Shown in pieces: positions 10,036 through 23,500 of a stretch of DNA of 64,000 nt. The notes under the pieces were generated by a model. The model saw nothing but the letters and a program-made list of their open reading frames with translations, ran no database searches and had not been told where the DNA came from. Each line of letters begins with the position of its first letter. The first letter of the stretch is position 1. This DNA comes from Monosiga brevicollis MX1 (taxonomy: Eukaryota; Opisthokonta; Choanoflagellata; Craspedida; Salpingoecidae), in the NCBI RefSeq assembly GCF_000002865.3, contig NW_001865046.1:1032339-1096338 (forward strand). Reading direction: 5' to 3'. Both the position numbers and the translations under genes were made by a program.

Positions 10036-12785
10036 GTCGGGCCGGTCCGCGGCGCAAGCCGAGGCCACGGCGCAAGCAGAGCCGGCAGGCGCGCCCACCA
10101 CCATGGGCCAGGGCATCTCGCCTGTAGCTGGACAAGGTCAATGCTCCCGGACGAGCACTGCAAGCATGCTACAGCTCACCATCAAGACAGTCATGGGCAC
10201 CTCCTTCTCACTACACGTTGACGCGGATGGCCAGGTTGGTCCAGCTTCCTGTTCCTAACGGGGCCCTTTTTTTTTTTGCGTCCTCCTCATCTCGTTGAGC
10301 TTAAAATGGGCATTGGGTCGGCGGCTCGACTTACAACTTGCTCTTGATGATTCGTGACGTTGCACCGACAGGTCGCCCACGTCAAGGCCATCATCGCCAT
10401 GATCCAAGACATGCCGATGAGCTCACAACGCCTGGTCTATGCCGGTCGTGAGTTGCGCGATAGCGACACCCTGGCCTCTCTTGGCATTGGCAACGGCGCC
10501 GAGCTGGTGCTTGCTGTGCATGTCCAGACTTCATTACAAAGCCCCATGCTATATGATGAATTACTCGGTAAGCCAGCAACACGCCAAGCCTGCCCAGTCC
10601 CTCTTTTAGTTGAGGTGACGATCCCCCTTGCTCCTGCATCGTCCTCTTAAAACTCGAGCATGTTCATTGTGGTGGCATCTGCATACCTTGATTTTGCACG
10701 TGGCAAATAGACTACGTCGAGCCCCTTGGGGAAGGCTTGGCCTTGCAAGTTCTGGATATCACGGACCTCTCGCTTCCAGAATGCGAGGAACTTATCGAGC
10801 TGGCCCTGGAAGACGGTCGCTTCCGTGTCCTATTGTGCCGGGATGCTGACCGCCTCAGTTTGATTCGTGTTCGTTTCCTTTCTTGAGTCTTGGTGTTGCC
10901 CTTGACATCACACCCCGCCGTCACTCATTCGAACCCGGTCTGCCGCTCGTGCTCTCCCGCGGCAATTTTACTTTTATTAGTTTCAAGTCGCGGCTGTGGA
11001 TGAGGATGTGGGGGAGAATAATTGGGACCAGCGTCCGCGCTCCTCACGACACGCACCAGTTCAGTCCTTTCGTGAGCGCATGCAGCGCATTGAGGACAAC
11101 GCTCGCCACCGGCTTCGCATGGCTGACTTGCAGAGTCGCATGCGGGAAAGCAAATCACGTCGCCGTGCACGCCGTCAGCACGCGCGACGCGTTCGTGCTC
11201 AAACGAAAACAATCGCACCGGAAGCGAATGCTGTGTCGGGTCCCAATGATCAGACAGCTGGCATGGCCGGCAGCCCGGCCATGCCGGTTGCCCTGCGGCC
11301 TCGTCCTCCTCCACCTCGCACTTCCAAAACAAATCCCTCCCCGACGCATACGCCCAACACCATGGTCGTCCACGCCTCAACTCCCGAACCCGTCTCCACG
11401 GCAGCATCGGCCGCATCAGCCATGCTTGGCTCATGTGGGGACGAAGAAGCCGTGCCACCTGCACTCGCTCGCCGCACACCCGACGTTCTCAGTTTAGAAC
11501 ATTCGGCCGCTGGTTATGGGCCTGGTAGTCAGACATCAGCGTCGTCAACTGGTGTCAAGCATTCCCCTCGCTCCCATCCAGTGGCCCTCCCTGTGGGCAC
11601 TCACGCCCCACGCGTGGAGCGACGTCATATCCCCTCGTATGCAGGAGTCCATACTGCGGTCGAGTCGGCCTCTGATCCCGTGCCCGCTCCTGAGGGCGAT
11701 GGTGTTATACACCCACCGCCTCGATCGCGCCGCGCACAGCCGCGCACAGCTGGTCGTGTGGGGCCAATGGGAGGGCTTGATGCGGTCAGTGAGGAGGATG
11801 ACGCGACCTGTACCCAGGAGCTGGTCGAAGCCTTTCAACGAATGTTGCCCTCGCGCCCGGAGCCCCCCGTTCGCTCGCCGTGCCAAAGCGTCAGCTTCGC
11901 GCCCCTCCGCCACTCGCGCAGCGCCGATACTCCCGCTGGCATGTCAGAGTGGTCTTGTGATGGCCTTGGCACCCCGGCCCACTTGCCTGACCCGCTGGGT
12001 ACACCATTGGATGGCCTTGACCCCAGTGCCTCTTTTCACAGGCACGCCTCACTGATTGGCGCTGACCCCTTGGGTCAAAGCGGAACCGATATACCCGAGA
12101 CGAACACCCGCTTTGTGTTTTCCAGCTCCACGTCAACGCCACCCGAAGGGCCAGTCCATCCATCGACACGGTTTGCTCCCGTGCACGCACCGGGAAATCA
12201 TGAAGGCCACGGCCATAGCTGTGACCACGGCTCGATGGTGTCGACAGCCCTGGCACCCACGCCGCTGCTACCAGCGCTTGTGACCTCGGCAGCCCCACGT
12301 GGCACTCTGGCAAGCCGTGCACGCTCACGGCATTTTGCTCAACCAAAGCCACGGATCGCTTCGGCAGCTCCGCAAGGTACACACGCGCAAGGTACACACG
12401 GCCCATCTAGTCGATATGCCCGGGTTCCCACGCTACCAGCCATGGAACCACACCCCCCGGCATCAACGGCCGCCCGCCACCCGGTTCCGAGATCAGCGCG
12501 TGCGCGACCTCGCTGCCATGGATGCCAGCGCAAACTACGTGCGCTAGCCACATATAGCTGCCGGTGCACAGGCTCCTTTTGCGCCCGTTGCCGCCATCCG
12601 GAAGATCACAACTGCAGCTTTGACCACAAATCATATGGTTGGTCCCCATGCTTGCTTTGTAAGGTCACTTCACAAAGCACACCACCATCGCTCACTCGTT
12701 TTGCACCCTGCGCTCCCCCACAGGCCGACAGCTGCTGCAACACCAAGTCCCAAAATTGGAATCACAGCGGCTGCCCAAGATTTAG
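10034..12785 (+). CDS. ZFAND4: ZFAND4/ANUBL1-like protein: N-terminal ubiquitin-like domain, C-terminal AN1 zinc finger
   Basis: Five exons: 10034-10234, 10372-10567, 10711-10866, 10988-12637, 12724-12785; 754 residues. Residues about 45-120 form a ubiquitin-like fold (MLQLTIKTVMGTSFSLHV, QRLVYAGRELRDSDTLAS). The region after it (CRDADRLSLI..AVDED) parallels human ZFAND4. A long Pro/Ser/Arg-rich linker (about 190-670) looks disordered. The AN1 finger follows: CHGCQRKL, YSCRCTGSFCARC, H-x-C, FDHKSYGR. The last exon ends in LPKI, as human ZFAND4 does, which fixes the 3' splice choice. AN1/ubiquitin proteins work in proteasome and ubiquitin-linked protein handling; the precise role of ZFAND4 is poorly known. 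The donor at 10866 was chosen by phase and is the least certain junction. Confidence 0.85.
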
Positions 12786-14192
12786 ACTGCTGATTATCCT
12801 TGATAAGCACCAAATCTTCAAAATGCGAGAAAATTTCAAACTAATGTAAAAACGACAATTTTTTTTGCTTGAATTCCTGCTTCACATTTGGTTTTGATTC
12901 GGCCGTGACTGGAGACTAAGGCGGGCCGGGAGGCAAGAGCCGCAGACGCTGGAATGTCTGAGTTGTGTCAACCATAGGGGTCCATAGCAAGACAACACGA
13001 AATTCACTTCCGCTTGTCAATTCTTTGCAAAAATACATCCGATGTAATTTCATTTTTCCGACATTTTTTTTTTTTTTGTTGTGTTCTTCACGTGAAGTGT
13101 TACAATGCTGTCGGTGCCTGGACGTGTTGCCCCGGAGGATGCGGAAATCAGGGCGCAGAGCGCCTGTGCATTCTTGAATCCGTAGCGACGTGGCACGTTT
13201 TATTCTGCTACTTGGTCTACTTGGCGCATGCTCAACGCCTTCGGCCGTGTTGGTATTTTAACTCACGACAAGAGGCAAGTGTGAGCTCAACCGCCCGCCC
13301 TTTTATGATGACCGGGAAGAGATTCATGGGATAACCGCCCCAGTTGCTGGCGCTCTTCGAGATGGACCACCGAATTGAGCGCCGAGGCAAGAGCGCGGTC
13401 ATGCCGCTTGCTCCAAAGGGGCGGAGAGCAAGGCTTGCTACCACGCGAGCGCCGTCTCCGATAACGTTGCAAGTCCAATCCTGCAAAGCTGAATGTCCAA
13501 GCGAGGCGTCTGGTCGCAGACGTGGCCCCGCCTTGCTTGGCTATTTAGCGTTTGCTCTTGGCCATGTTGTACGCTTGCCTACACGTTGACGCACATGCTC
13601 ACACACCCTTGTCTCGTCACCTTTTGCCGACGCAGCAGCTGACACCAAGCAGTGGCAATCGACCAATCATTGGCGCCCAACGGTTTCTGGCCAAACTGGA
13701 GGGTGTGTACATTCGCGTTGGTTCGTCTGGAATCTCGATATGACTTGGGTCCATGGGGCAAGGTACTGAGGCCTTATTCTTGGCTAGCAATGGGGCGCTA
13801 TGATGGTAACAGTAAAAGGTCTGAAGGGCAGCTCCACTCCGGGTGAGACTCGAGCGTGCTGTTCATGAGGGTGCCATCATTTTGGCCCCTGCACGACACG
13901 CGCACCTCTTACAAGGATCAAGTGTCGAGCGCTTGCGAGATTACACATTCTAAATCTGAGCACCCCTTTGCCGCCAAGAGTTTGCTTGCCCCTGCCGCCT
14001 CCCTTGTCGAATGCCTGACGCTTTTTGTGCGCATCTGACGGATGCATTCATCCTCATGTGGATTTGAATTCTGCCGCTTCCCAGGCTGCCTTGAGACATA
14101 GTCAGCCACAGATCGCCTCAGTGCGAGCCAAACGGCACAATTGCAAGCCCAAAAAGGGCCAAGATTTGAGGCAAAGCAAACCATAGACTAAG
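12786..14192. other. 1.4-kb convergent spacer, no confident gene
   Basis: Lies between the stops of the ZFAND4-like gene (+) and FERRY3 (-). It has a short T run near 13064-13077. Around 13230-13500 both strands carry open frames, and an acceptor-like sequence occurs on the minus strand near 13492, but I could not join these to any start, partner exon or known family. Confidence 0.5.
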
Positions 14193-17176
14193 TTAAACAG
14201 CCCGGGTCTGGCGGAAGATGCTCTCGACCAGGGATGCGACATGTGCCATCTCGTCAACGTGGCCCTACAGGTCAAAGTAGAATCAAAAGTCCACACTGAG
14301 TTGTGACCCCACTTTCTGTGCCGCAATTGAGTTCCTCATTCCGCAATGAACGGCCACAAAAAGACCAAAAAGAAAGAAAGGAAAGAGACGTACCTGAGGT
14401 AGGACAAGCTGGATCGTTTTAGACTCCATGCGACCCCAGGCTGTGTTCTCCATGATATAACCCTTGATGGTCTTGAGAACAAGCTCGGCACGCTGAAGCA
14501 TCCAGCGCCGATCTGCCGCCTCAGGCAAGTCCAAGGTCAAGAATAGGGGTAGCGTCAATGTATTGATGTTATTCTGGAAAACGCTGCGGAAGATGTTGCG
14601 CAGGCCTGTCATGATGCGGTGCTGAGTGTTGAGTTGGGTGCTTAAGACGTCATCGTTGACCACAAGATGAAAGGCAACGTGCGTGTCGGCCAGGTTCGAA
14701 TGCCGTGTAATGTAGCAATCTCCTGTCAGAACCCAGCATCAGTTTTTCAGAGAAGAGTGTGACCCAATACTGAAAAGCAGCGGCAAAGACAAACAAGCAA
14801 GAGGCTGTTACAGCATGTGAGACAGCAAGTACGGACCGGGCTTAAGAAGGATGTCACCCCCACGCACAGGCGAAGAGGGCTTGGAGACGCGGGAGGCCAT
14901 CATGTCATCCTAGTGCCATACAAGGGCCAGGTAAGGGAGGATGCGGGCAACAGGCCCAAGCGCACGGCGGCCCACAAACCCGCAAAGTCTCAATCTGCTC
15001 GTCAAGCTCTTCAAAGTGCAAATCAGCAGCCTGCATCCACGACAAGTCCACGGACCAATTTGCGGGCAGTAGTGGCGACATGAAGCATGATGAGCAGCAC
15101 GCACAGAGAAACCGGGTCCATGGTTCGTCGGCGCACCTGTTCGCACACAGAGGCAAAACGGCGCTTTTGTCCTGTGTGGCTGCTGAGCTTCTGATCCACG
15201 GGAAGAACCAGGGCAGAGAGTGCTGTTGAATAGATGGACATGGCGCCCGCAAGTCGCCGCGCTCCTTGCTCTGACTTTGGCAAGGCCCGCAAGTCTGCGC
15301 ACATTTTGACCATATCTCCTACCAAAGAGCAAACGGCCAGGTAAGCAGTGCGACACGGTCAATGTGCCACGCAGGGGCGCTATTGCTGCTTGAACATATT
15401 GCACTCACCAGACATGAGTCGAAGGTTATGGACAATCTTCATTTGCGTCCCCAAGACCACAGTGAAGGATTCAATCACGGGTGGTGCCTGCACGTGTGAT
15501 TCTATATCGTTGCCACGAGTGCCGGTCAGTCAGCATGTTTGCTTGTAGCAGCAGGCAAGAAACTACGGCAAGGGGCGTGACAAAGACAAAGCGCACCTTC
15601 ACTGGCAAACTCCATGCTGGCACGAGGCTCATCGCCTACCGGGCTTCCAGGTCCACCGGGCTTGAGCACATTGCCCACAGAACGCCCAAACTTGAGCACC
15701 GAATTGAATAGGTTCTTGTTTCCACGACCTCCGACACTTCCTGTCGTGTCACGCCTAGCACCAAGATCGCATACAGTGACTCCAAGTTAAACCCAGATGC
15801 AAAAGCGTGGTGCCTCCATAAGCACAAGTAATGAAGCATGAGCGGTGGAGAACCTGGTCGGTTGTGGTGATGTTTGCGGAGACAAGGGCGACGGTCGTGA
15901 TGCAGGGGCCGGCAGTTTGCCTGCAAACAAAAGACGTTCAAGTCAAAGCACCAGCAGTCAAAGTCTCAGGAACTTGTTTGACGAAGGTGGGGCCTGCCTA
16001 GTGCTGGCTTGAAAGATAGCACGAGGAAGAGATGTACCTTGTTTCATGTCCCTGTGTAACTCTCGAACATAGTCTTGATAACCTTGCTTCTGTGCAAGAC
16101 GCTGGGCGCGAATCTCCGACTCGAGGTTGGCCACATGCATCTATGGGTTGTGCCCACAATCAGTCTCATGCCCACGGCGAGATCGAAGCTCGACACCCAC
16201 CACCTCGCTGACCGGGCACAATTCCGCACCTCGCGCTCGTAGACGTGGCGGCTTGCCGTGGCATTGATATCTCGGTCTGTGACATCATCTCCGAGGCGAT
16301 CCATGAGCCGCTGAAGCTGAGAGGCATGCTCCTCCTCTGACTTTTGCAAGGCGCGGTCACGGTCATGAATCATCTCGGCAATGTTGTCGGACATGGCAGT
16401 CTCCATCTCCAGCAGAGGTTGCTATCGCAGACACCATGTCAGGAACGCGTTCAGTGGCTACAAGAGCAGAGCTGTCGACCAAGGCCAGACCATGGACACA
16501 AACGAGCAAGAGCAAGACATACCAGCAGTTCAGAATGAATGGCCTCATGAAAGACCTCGTGGAAATCGGGTTCCGGGGCTGCTGCGCCAAAACTAGATTC
16601 AAAGCGCTCGGTGGCTTGCAGGTGATCGGCTAAGCGGTAGTGCGCCCACTCGGCCGAGTATGCCGCACGCCATTGAGCCAGTATGTCAATCATGCTATCC
16701 GTCTTGCCTGCGGCAGCCTCTGCCAGCTTGTCGTCGCGCGCGTCGAGTGCCTTTTGCTGAAAGGTCTCCATGGCTGATTGAAGCAGGCTCACGACAGACG
16801 GCTCGAGGTATTGGGGAAGGTGATGCTCGTCAACCAGGGCTCGCGCCGTGTCAGCCACATTCAAGCGTGCGTGCAAAGTCACGGGCACAACAACCTCATG
16901 CCCATCCATAGGAAAGCGCAATTGCACCTCTTCCTCTTCATGATGGTGCTGTCCAGTCGGCAAGGCCACGTGCAGGACCTTGGTCTCCGCCTCCTCCTCC
17001 TCCTCTTCCTCTTCCTCCGTCTCGATCTCTTGCGCCGACGCTGCGGCCATTAGGTCCAAGCCAACCCGTGCTTCCAAATCTGAAGCATTTCTTCCAGCTT
17101 CTCCCACCTCCCCGGCACTTGGCGGCGATTCAACCGGCATTTGAACCCGGCTGCCATCCGAATCCGCGAAATCCAT
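14193..17176 (-). CDS. FERRY3: FERRY endosomal RAB5 effector complex subunit 3 (C12orf4, DUF2362) homologue
   Basis: Eleven exons, in transcript order: 16523-17176, 16230-16421, 16038-16140, 15854-15920, 15597-15754, 15409-15501, 15137-15318, 14980-15030, 14837-14909, 14394-14722, 14193-14264; 657 residues (human about 552). In animals FERRY3 belongs to a five-subunit complex linking mRNAs to early endosomes through RAB5. Matches are clear from the middle to the C-terminus: ESFTVVLGTQMKIVHNLRL, GQKRRFASVCEQ, DLHFEELDEQIETLR, DCYITRHSNLADTHVAFHLV and RRWMLQRAELVLKTIKGYIM, all in the expected order. The N-terminal extension carries a run of Glu (near residue 60) followed by the VVPVTLHARLNVADTARALV segment. 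The middle (about 218-320) is a predicted coiled coil. It is divergent with the WDR90-like gene. Confidence 0.9.
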
Positions 17177-17312
17177 CCTTTCGTTCGCTGTTCACTGAAA
17201 ACAAGAAAAAGAAAAGAAAAGTAAAATACAACAAGCGAATGCTGAGTTAATGATGCAGAGGATATGCATATGAGAAATGTCAGAATGTCAGCAAAACACC
17301 GCTCAAAAAACC

Positions 17313-17351
<39 letters not shown>

Positions 17352-17503
17352 GACTTTCTCAATTTTTTTCATCGAGAGTGTGTGCAGAGGCCGTCTGTCT
17401 GATCGCAGGATTCACAGTGGCCGGCGAGTGACATTGCCTGGTGAAAGCGGCAGACTCACCAGGGGGCTGGAGAACGGGCGGGTGTAGCCTTGGAATTGAC
17501 GTC
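17177..17503. promoter_or_regulatory. Divergent spacer FERRY3 / WDR90
   Basis: This 327-bp spacer contains a pure T run of 37 nt at 17314-17350. It must carry the promoters of both genes. No TATA-like motif is evident. Confidence 0.55.
17314..17350 (+). repeat. Poly-T, 37 nt
   Basis: Uninterrupted T run in the divergent promoter between FERRY3 and the WDR90-like gene. Confidence 0.95.
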
Positions 17504-20500
17504 ATGGCGCCCACCCGTGCTGGTGAGCAGCGGCTTTTGACATGCCCCTCTTGCCTTGCCGACATGACCGATCTTCATCGAGTGGGCTTGCTTTCACCTT
17601 TGCTCGCTGAAAAGTAGATTGGCAGTCGCCCTACGTCAACGTCCTCCGCACCTTTGCCGCCAAGCAAAGTGCCATTCGTGGAGATGTGGCGGTTGTCAAA
17701 GTATGGCATGACAAGCATTGGTCACCAACTTTTTCCGTGGCTGGCACCTTTCTGACCCCTTCGCCTCTTGCCGAATTCCTATCTAGGATCCCCATCTGCA
17801 GCGACAGGTGTATCATTTGCAGCCCCATCACGCGCAAGACTCACATCTGCAACTCCCCAAAGTAGCATCGCAGAGCCTCCGCCTGACTGGTGGCTATTTG
17901 GCTGTGCAGGTCTGTGTGGCGCACCAGCTACCGCCTGGCGTGCGCTTGCTTTAGTGTCGCCAGCCTGTTATCTCGACCTGACAATGCGCTGCGCCATGCC
18001 GCAACGATCCCAGCTACGCGGCGACCGTGGCTTGCCTTTCTACTGGCACGTGGACATCAGTGGCCAGAACGGCCTTGCCGTTCGCATCACCTTTTCCAGC
18101 GCGTACGAGGTACGGCAAGAGCCTGGGAGCTTCATTGGCAATATGCACCCTAGGCTCATGCATGACCTCAATATATTTGACCGGTGTTTGCTGTAGGCTT
18201 TTCGCTCCACCGAAACAAGCCTACACTTTCCCTTGCGCCAGCTGCCAGAGGATTCCTGGACCCTTTTGATTCTTGATCTGCGACAGCTGCTGGACCAATA
18301 CCTTCATGTGGCCTACGCCTGCGTCAAGGTGCCACTTGCCTGCGCCCATTCAAGTGGCCGCCCCGCCCGCCGTGGAATGCAGGCGTCCACGAACCGCTCA
18401 ATCTCGATTCATCTGCTTGCCAGGGCCTGCGCTTTCAATCCAGTCTCTGGCTGCGTGGCGTGTGGACTGCTGATAAAGCGTTTGATCCAGCTAGACTTCC
18501 ACGAGAGATGCGAGTTGCAGCCTCTCAGGTTCGAAGCAACGCCCCTCAGGTCGTGGTCTTCCCACGCTTCTGCTCATTGGCTGCGCTGCCTGGCCTAGGG
18601 AGAGGAGCAGCAACATCACTTTATGTGGTTTCCGCGCGGGCTTCCCTCACATGAGAACGGGGAAGGCCTTGATCAAGGCTTCGCTCACCTACCAGCTACA
18701 CCTCCGGTCCTGGGCACGAGTGAAGTCACACCGCCCCATGCACCCGTCATACCACGTGCGTCTGCAAGTTGACAAACCAATGCGCCCTCACAAGAGGTCC
18801 TTGGCGCATTCTCATTCTTTGATGTCTTCCCTCATCTTTAGCCAACAGCAGTAGCCAAATGTACGCCGTTCCTCGTCAGCCTCATCGCCGAGCTACGGCC
18901 TCGGCTAACAAAGGATTTGCCGTGGTCAAGCATCATCAACCTGTTCGTCCGCGCCGAGATGTCTCAGGCGCAGCAGCGCTGGCAACGGTTGGCATTGACC
19001 AGAGCATGGCGACTCCAGATGGTGACGGTACCGAGACCTCGAATGACGAGCCGATGACTCATGTGGAACCTGCACCTTCTGCAAGCGCAGCAATGCCTTT
19101 TGTCGAGCCTGATGAAAAGGCCCACACTGAGGCAAATGTCACGCCAACTGAAACAGGGCAGGCTGATCACCTCGTGATTGTGCAGCGCGATCCACCACTG
19201 AGACTCATGCACGTGGAGGGCTTTACACCCCATCTCAACGGGACGGTTGTTTCCCTTGGCCCTGGCGCCGCCCTGTTTACGGCTGGCCGTCGTTTTATAC
19301 GTGTGGATACTCAATCAGGCGTCCAATCCATCTGCAACCATCTGGCTCACGCACCGGTACGTGCCTACTACAGACTTGCGGCTGCCCCTACGATATTTGC
19401 TGTTGATGTTGCGCCATATTCTCAACATTTGTCGTGACTTGACTTGTGGGGCTGCCTTTTCCCCCTTTCAGGTGGCCATGCTCGTTGGCAATCAGCGAGA
19501 GACGCACGTGGCAGCATTGGAACTGAATGATGCACCAGTTGCCGATGCTACGCTGGCTGTTCTTCGAAGCACGCACCACGATCTCGAGCCTTTGGTCCGA
19601 CTTGGCCTGCAGGCTGTGCCTCAGGTCGTCCGTCTCTCTGCAGGTGGGACCCGGGCACTATGTGTGTACCCGCCGGCCCAGGGTCGCTCCACCACTCTGA
19701 GCCTGTTGCGCCTGAGCCCCGATCGCAAAAACACAATAACGCCAGAGTCCCACCGTTGGGTGGCCGACCCCCTCACTGTGGATGCGTCAGTGAACGATGT
19801 CGCTTTCCTCCCTGATGACCGCGATCGCTTTGTAACCTGCGGCCACAACAACATTCGATTCGGGCGCAGACGTGACAACAAAATTCGCACAGCCCACGTC
19901 AACCTGTACAAGCACCACCACGATACGTTAAACCTCACTTGCATCGCCATTCGCCACGAGCGTAGCGATGCTTGTCACGCCTACGTGGGGAGTGCTGCGG
20001 GACAAGTCTTCATTGTCAACACTCAAACCCTCCGCCTGGCTCGGGTACTGGACTTGGCTCCGAGCAGTGCTTTGTGCAGTCTGGCAATCGAATCCACTGG
20101 GGCACAGTTGGCCAGCGTGCATGCCAATGGCTTGCTGCACGTGTGGGATGCTGCCACGGGGCAGGCTTACCTGGATTGTCAATTGGAAGCCGCGGGCCTT
20201 CAGTGTGTCTCCACATCGACGGGCCTGCTGGTCGCCACTGCCAATGGACAGCTGGGAACACTGCAACTGTCAAACCATGCCTTTTTGACACTCGTGCGGG
20301 GCCATCTGGGGCCAGTCCTTGATTGTCGCCTCGTGAGCGACACCAATGACGCTTGCGATAATCTCATCACGACCGGAGATGATGGCACTGTACGCGTTTG
20401 GTCATATGACGGATATCGGCTTCGGCAGACCCATCACCTGGCCCTCTGCCAGGGCAGCCATCAGCTGGAGTCGGCCGACGCGGAGGATGGGACGTCCGCA

Positions 20501-23500
20501 CCATCGCTGGCTGCCCGTCTCATGTGTGCTGATGCGGAAACCAACGGCGATCTTATTTATGCAGGTTTTGACGACGGAGTGGTGCGAGCAATCAACCGTG
20601 ATACTGCTGAGGTGGCTTTTGAGTTGGACGTTCACGCTTGCCCAGTAGCGCGATTACAGCTTGGGCGCGACGGCGTCTACTTGTACACAATCAGTGCAGA
20701 CGCCACGCTGGTGCAGATAGCCTTGGCCTCTCGAACTGTGACTCGAGCATTGGACTTTGCTGCACCCGGAGCAGCGGTGCCCCCCTGCTTTCGACTGGCT
20801 CCTAATGGCCGGTTTCTAGCAGTGTTGGGCCCCACAGCCAGTACTGTGGCCGTGGTTGAAGCCGACAGTTTGGACGAGCTCTGCCGAGTTGAGCTGGAAC
20901 TTGCACGACCAGAGTCAGGTACGGCTGCCCCCATTTTCAAAGGTCGTGGCCTTGTCTTCCTGGACGACAAGCAGCTGGCCGTGGCCTGTGGACATGCAGT
21001 GGTCCTAATCAACGTGGAACGTGCTCGAGTCGAACGCATTTTCCCGGGCGACGATGTTCATGCCCTAGCTCTAGAGCCAGCACGTGGCCTTTTGTGTTTG
21101 TCCAGTCATGATGGCGTGGACATCCGTGCTCTTGAGGACCCCGGTGTTTCTCTTCAACAAATCAATGGCATTGGCGCTGTCCGCCACGTATGGTGGCGTG
21201 GAAACACGCTATACACGGCAGGCGACCTCTTGGCCGTGGCGCATACTTTTGAGCCCCCGCCGGCTTCTGATGTCAATGCCTCGGATGGTAACAATGCGCT
21301 TGAAGCCCCGGCGACTAGGGCTTTGCTCCCCAACCATGACCAAGACATGCCAAGCCCGGGTCAATCAAAGCAGGTTGTTCTCCAAGAAGCGGCGAGGCCT
21401 GTGTTGAGCGGTGGCCCTCAAGCGAATCAACCGATGCCCAACATGAATTGCCCAACGCCACCAGCTACCGAGCCGTCGCTTCCTACAAGTACCGAACTGC
21501 TGGCTACCGTTTCTGTGCGAGACGCCTCCGCTCACCACATCGAGCCCTTGAAAAGCTCGGATGACTTGGCTGCCTCTCTACCCAAGCGCAGCGAGCCCCG
21601 TCCCGCACGGCCCCCGCTTCATCCGGAACATGCTCGCTACGCCAGCCACATTGTGCCTCGCGGCGGTGACCCCCTGCTGTTTGACGAGGACGGTGATGAC
21701 ATGGGACTTTTGGCCGATCCCCTGCCACCACCGGCCATCCACGCTGATGCCTTCTCGCCTCGCAATCTGGCCGAGTATGAAGCGGGGCGCCGTTTTCCGG
21801 ATGCCCCCGAGGCTTCCAGCGACACACCGATGGAAGATGGTGTCGGTCGAAACTCGGACATTGATCGACGCAGTGCTGGTCTGCGTCGTGCCATGCACTT
21901 GGCGGTAGGTGACCGTTTGTTCATGACATTTACTTGCTAAAATCGTCCGATGCTTCATTTTCTTCTGATGTTGGTGGTATGTGCTTGGTGATGAGCATGC
22001 AGCAGCAGCAACCCTCTGGCGTGCCAACACTGGGTACCCATGTGCGACCGACGCAACGCCTGCTGCCGCGCGCTTCTGAAGTGTACCATCCTGACCCTGA
22101 GACAGCAGCTCTCCGCTTGAAGCGCACCGTACGTTCCACGACCCAGCGCCCCCAGCTCGGCTGAGGCTGATGTAATAAGGCCCCCCACATCTGTGTCCTC
22201 AATGCTGTGCTCATGAATGGGCTTTGCCTGGCTTACACAGCACGGTTTCAATACCAACGGCCACAATCTATTGTGGTGGCACCCAGAAACAGGCGTGCTG
22301 GTCTACGCCAGGTAATCATCGTGCGCGGGGCAGGACTGAAATTACAGCCTGTCGTCACCGCGTCAAGCTTGATATCTTAAGCAGGCCGCATCTCATCCGC
22401 CTGATTCTATTTCATCTCGATATTCATGTCGCAGCGGTAATTTATTGGTCGTGGAGCGCTTGGAGGATAGCTACCAAGCTGTGCTAAAAGGACATCACGA
22501 ATCGATCACGGCATTGAGCGTGAGCCGCGATGGCACCCTGGCGGCCACAGCCAGTACGCGAGCTGAGAGCGACGACTTTTGCGAGATCCGTGTGTGGTCT
22601 TTGGTGGAAGGGTCTCCGCTGCACACCATGCACCACCACGCTGGCGAGGTCAACTGCCTCGAACTCTCCCCTGGTAAGAAGCCACGCACGCCATTCCTTT
22701 GACCATCTGTATTTGACTTGTCTGGCTCGCTCCTGCATGGGTACCCGGAGTTGGTTGCTGCTGACACCACTGATACTGTTGGCTGTTGCCTCCACTTGAC
22801 TGCAATGCGTAGATGGCCGGTGGTTGTTGAGCGTGGGCAACTTTCGCGACCTCAGCGTTGCACTCTGGGGTGTTGGTGATGGGGCCCTGTTGTGTACTGC
22901 GCACGTTGATGTCCCCGTACATGATGCGGCGTGGCATCCAAGCGTATACAACCAGTTTGCCCTCTGCGGCGATGCTTGTAGTCTGTTTCTGGGCCGCGTG
23001 ACCGATCATCATGCTGCTTTTCAGATGGGCCTGGCTCGTGCGCCGGTTCCCCAGCTCACAACGAGAGACCAGCGTCCAGTCAACAAGTTGATGCTCACCT
23101 GTCTTGCTTTCACCGGGGACGGTCTCGTCCTTGTGTGTGACGATGATGGGTGGCTGCATGTGTGGGACGAGATTGACCGCCGGCACCTGGTCCGCTGGCT
23201 AGTGGCGGATGAGGGCGATTATGCACTTCGCCTCGTATATCGTCAACAAGGGGTCATGACGTGTAGTCAGTCTGGTGTCTGTCGCTTGTGGCAGCTCGAT
23301 GCGCCGTCGGCCACATTGGAGCTGCAACGGCAGCAGGAGGCTGGCGCACCGGTGTTGGCTGCCGTGGCTGACCTCTCGTTGGACCTGGTTGTCTTGGCTA
23401 CGGCTCAAGGCCACGTGCTGACGCTTCACTGGCCCGAGGATACTTGTCTGGAACTATGGCGTGGGCATGGGAGCGACGTGCAGCATGTCTGCTTGAGCGC

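Noticed and set aside
13232-13486. Minus-strand frame with an acceptor-like sequence in the convergent spacer
   Set aside because: No start codon or upstream exon could be connected in phase and neither open frame recalls a known family.
19247-21940. Separate WD40 gene starting at 19247
   Set aside because: The preceding exon (18842-19356) overlaps this region and joins exon 19472-21904 in phase, linking it to the CFAP20-type N-terminus of WDR90.
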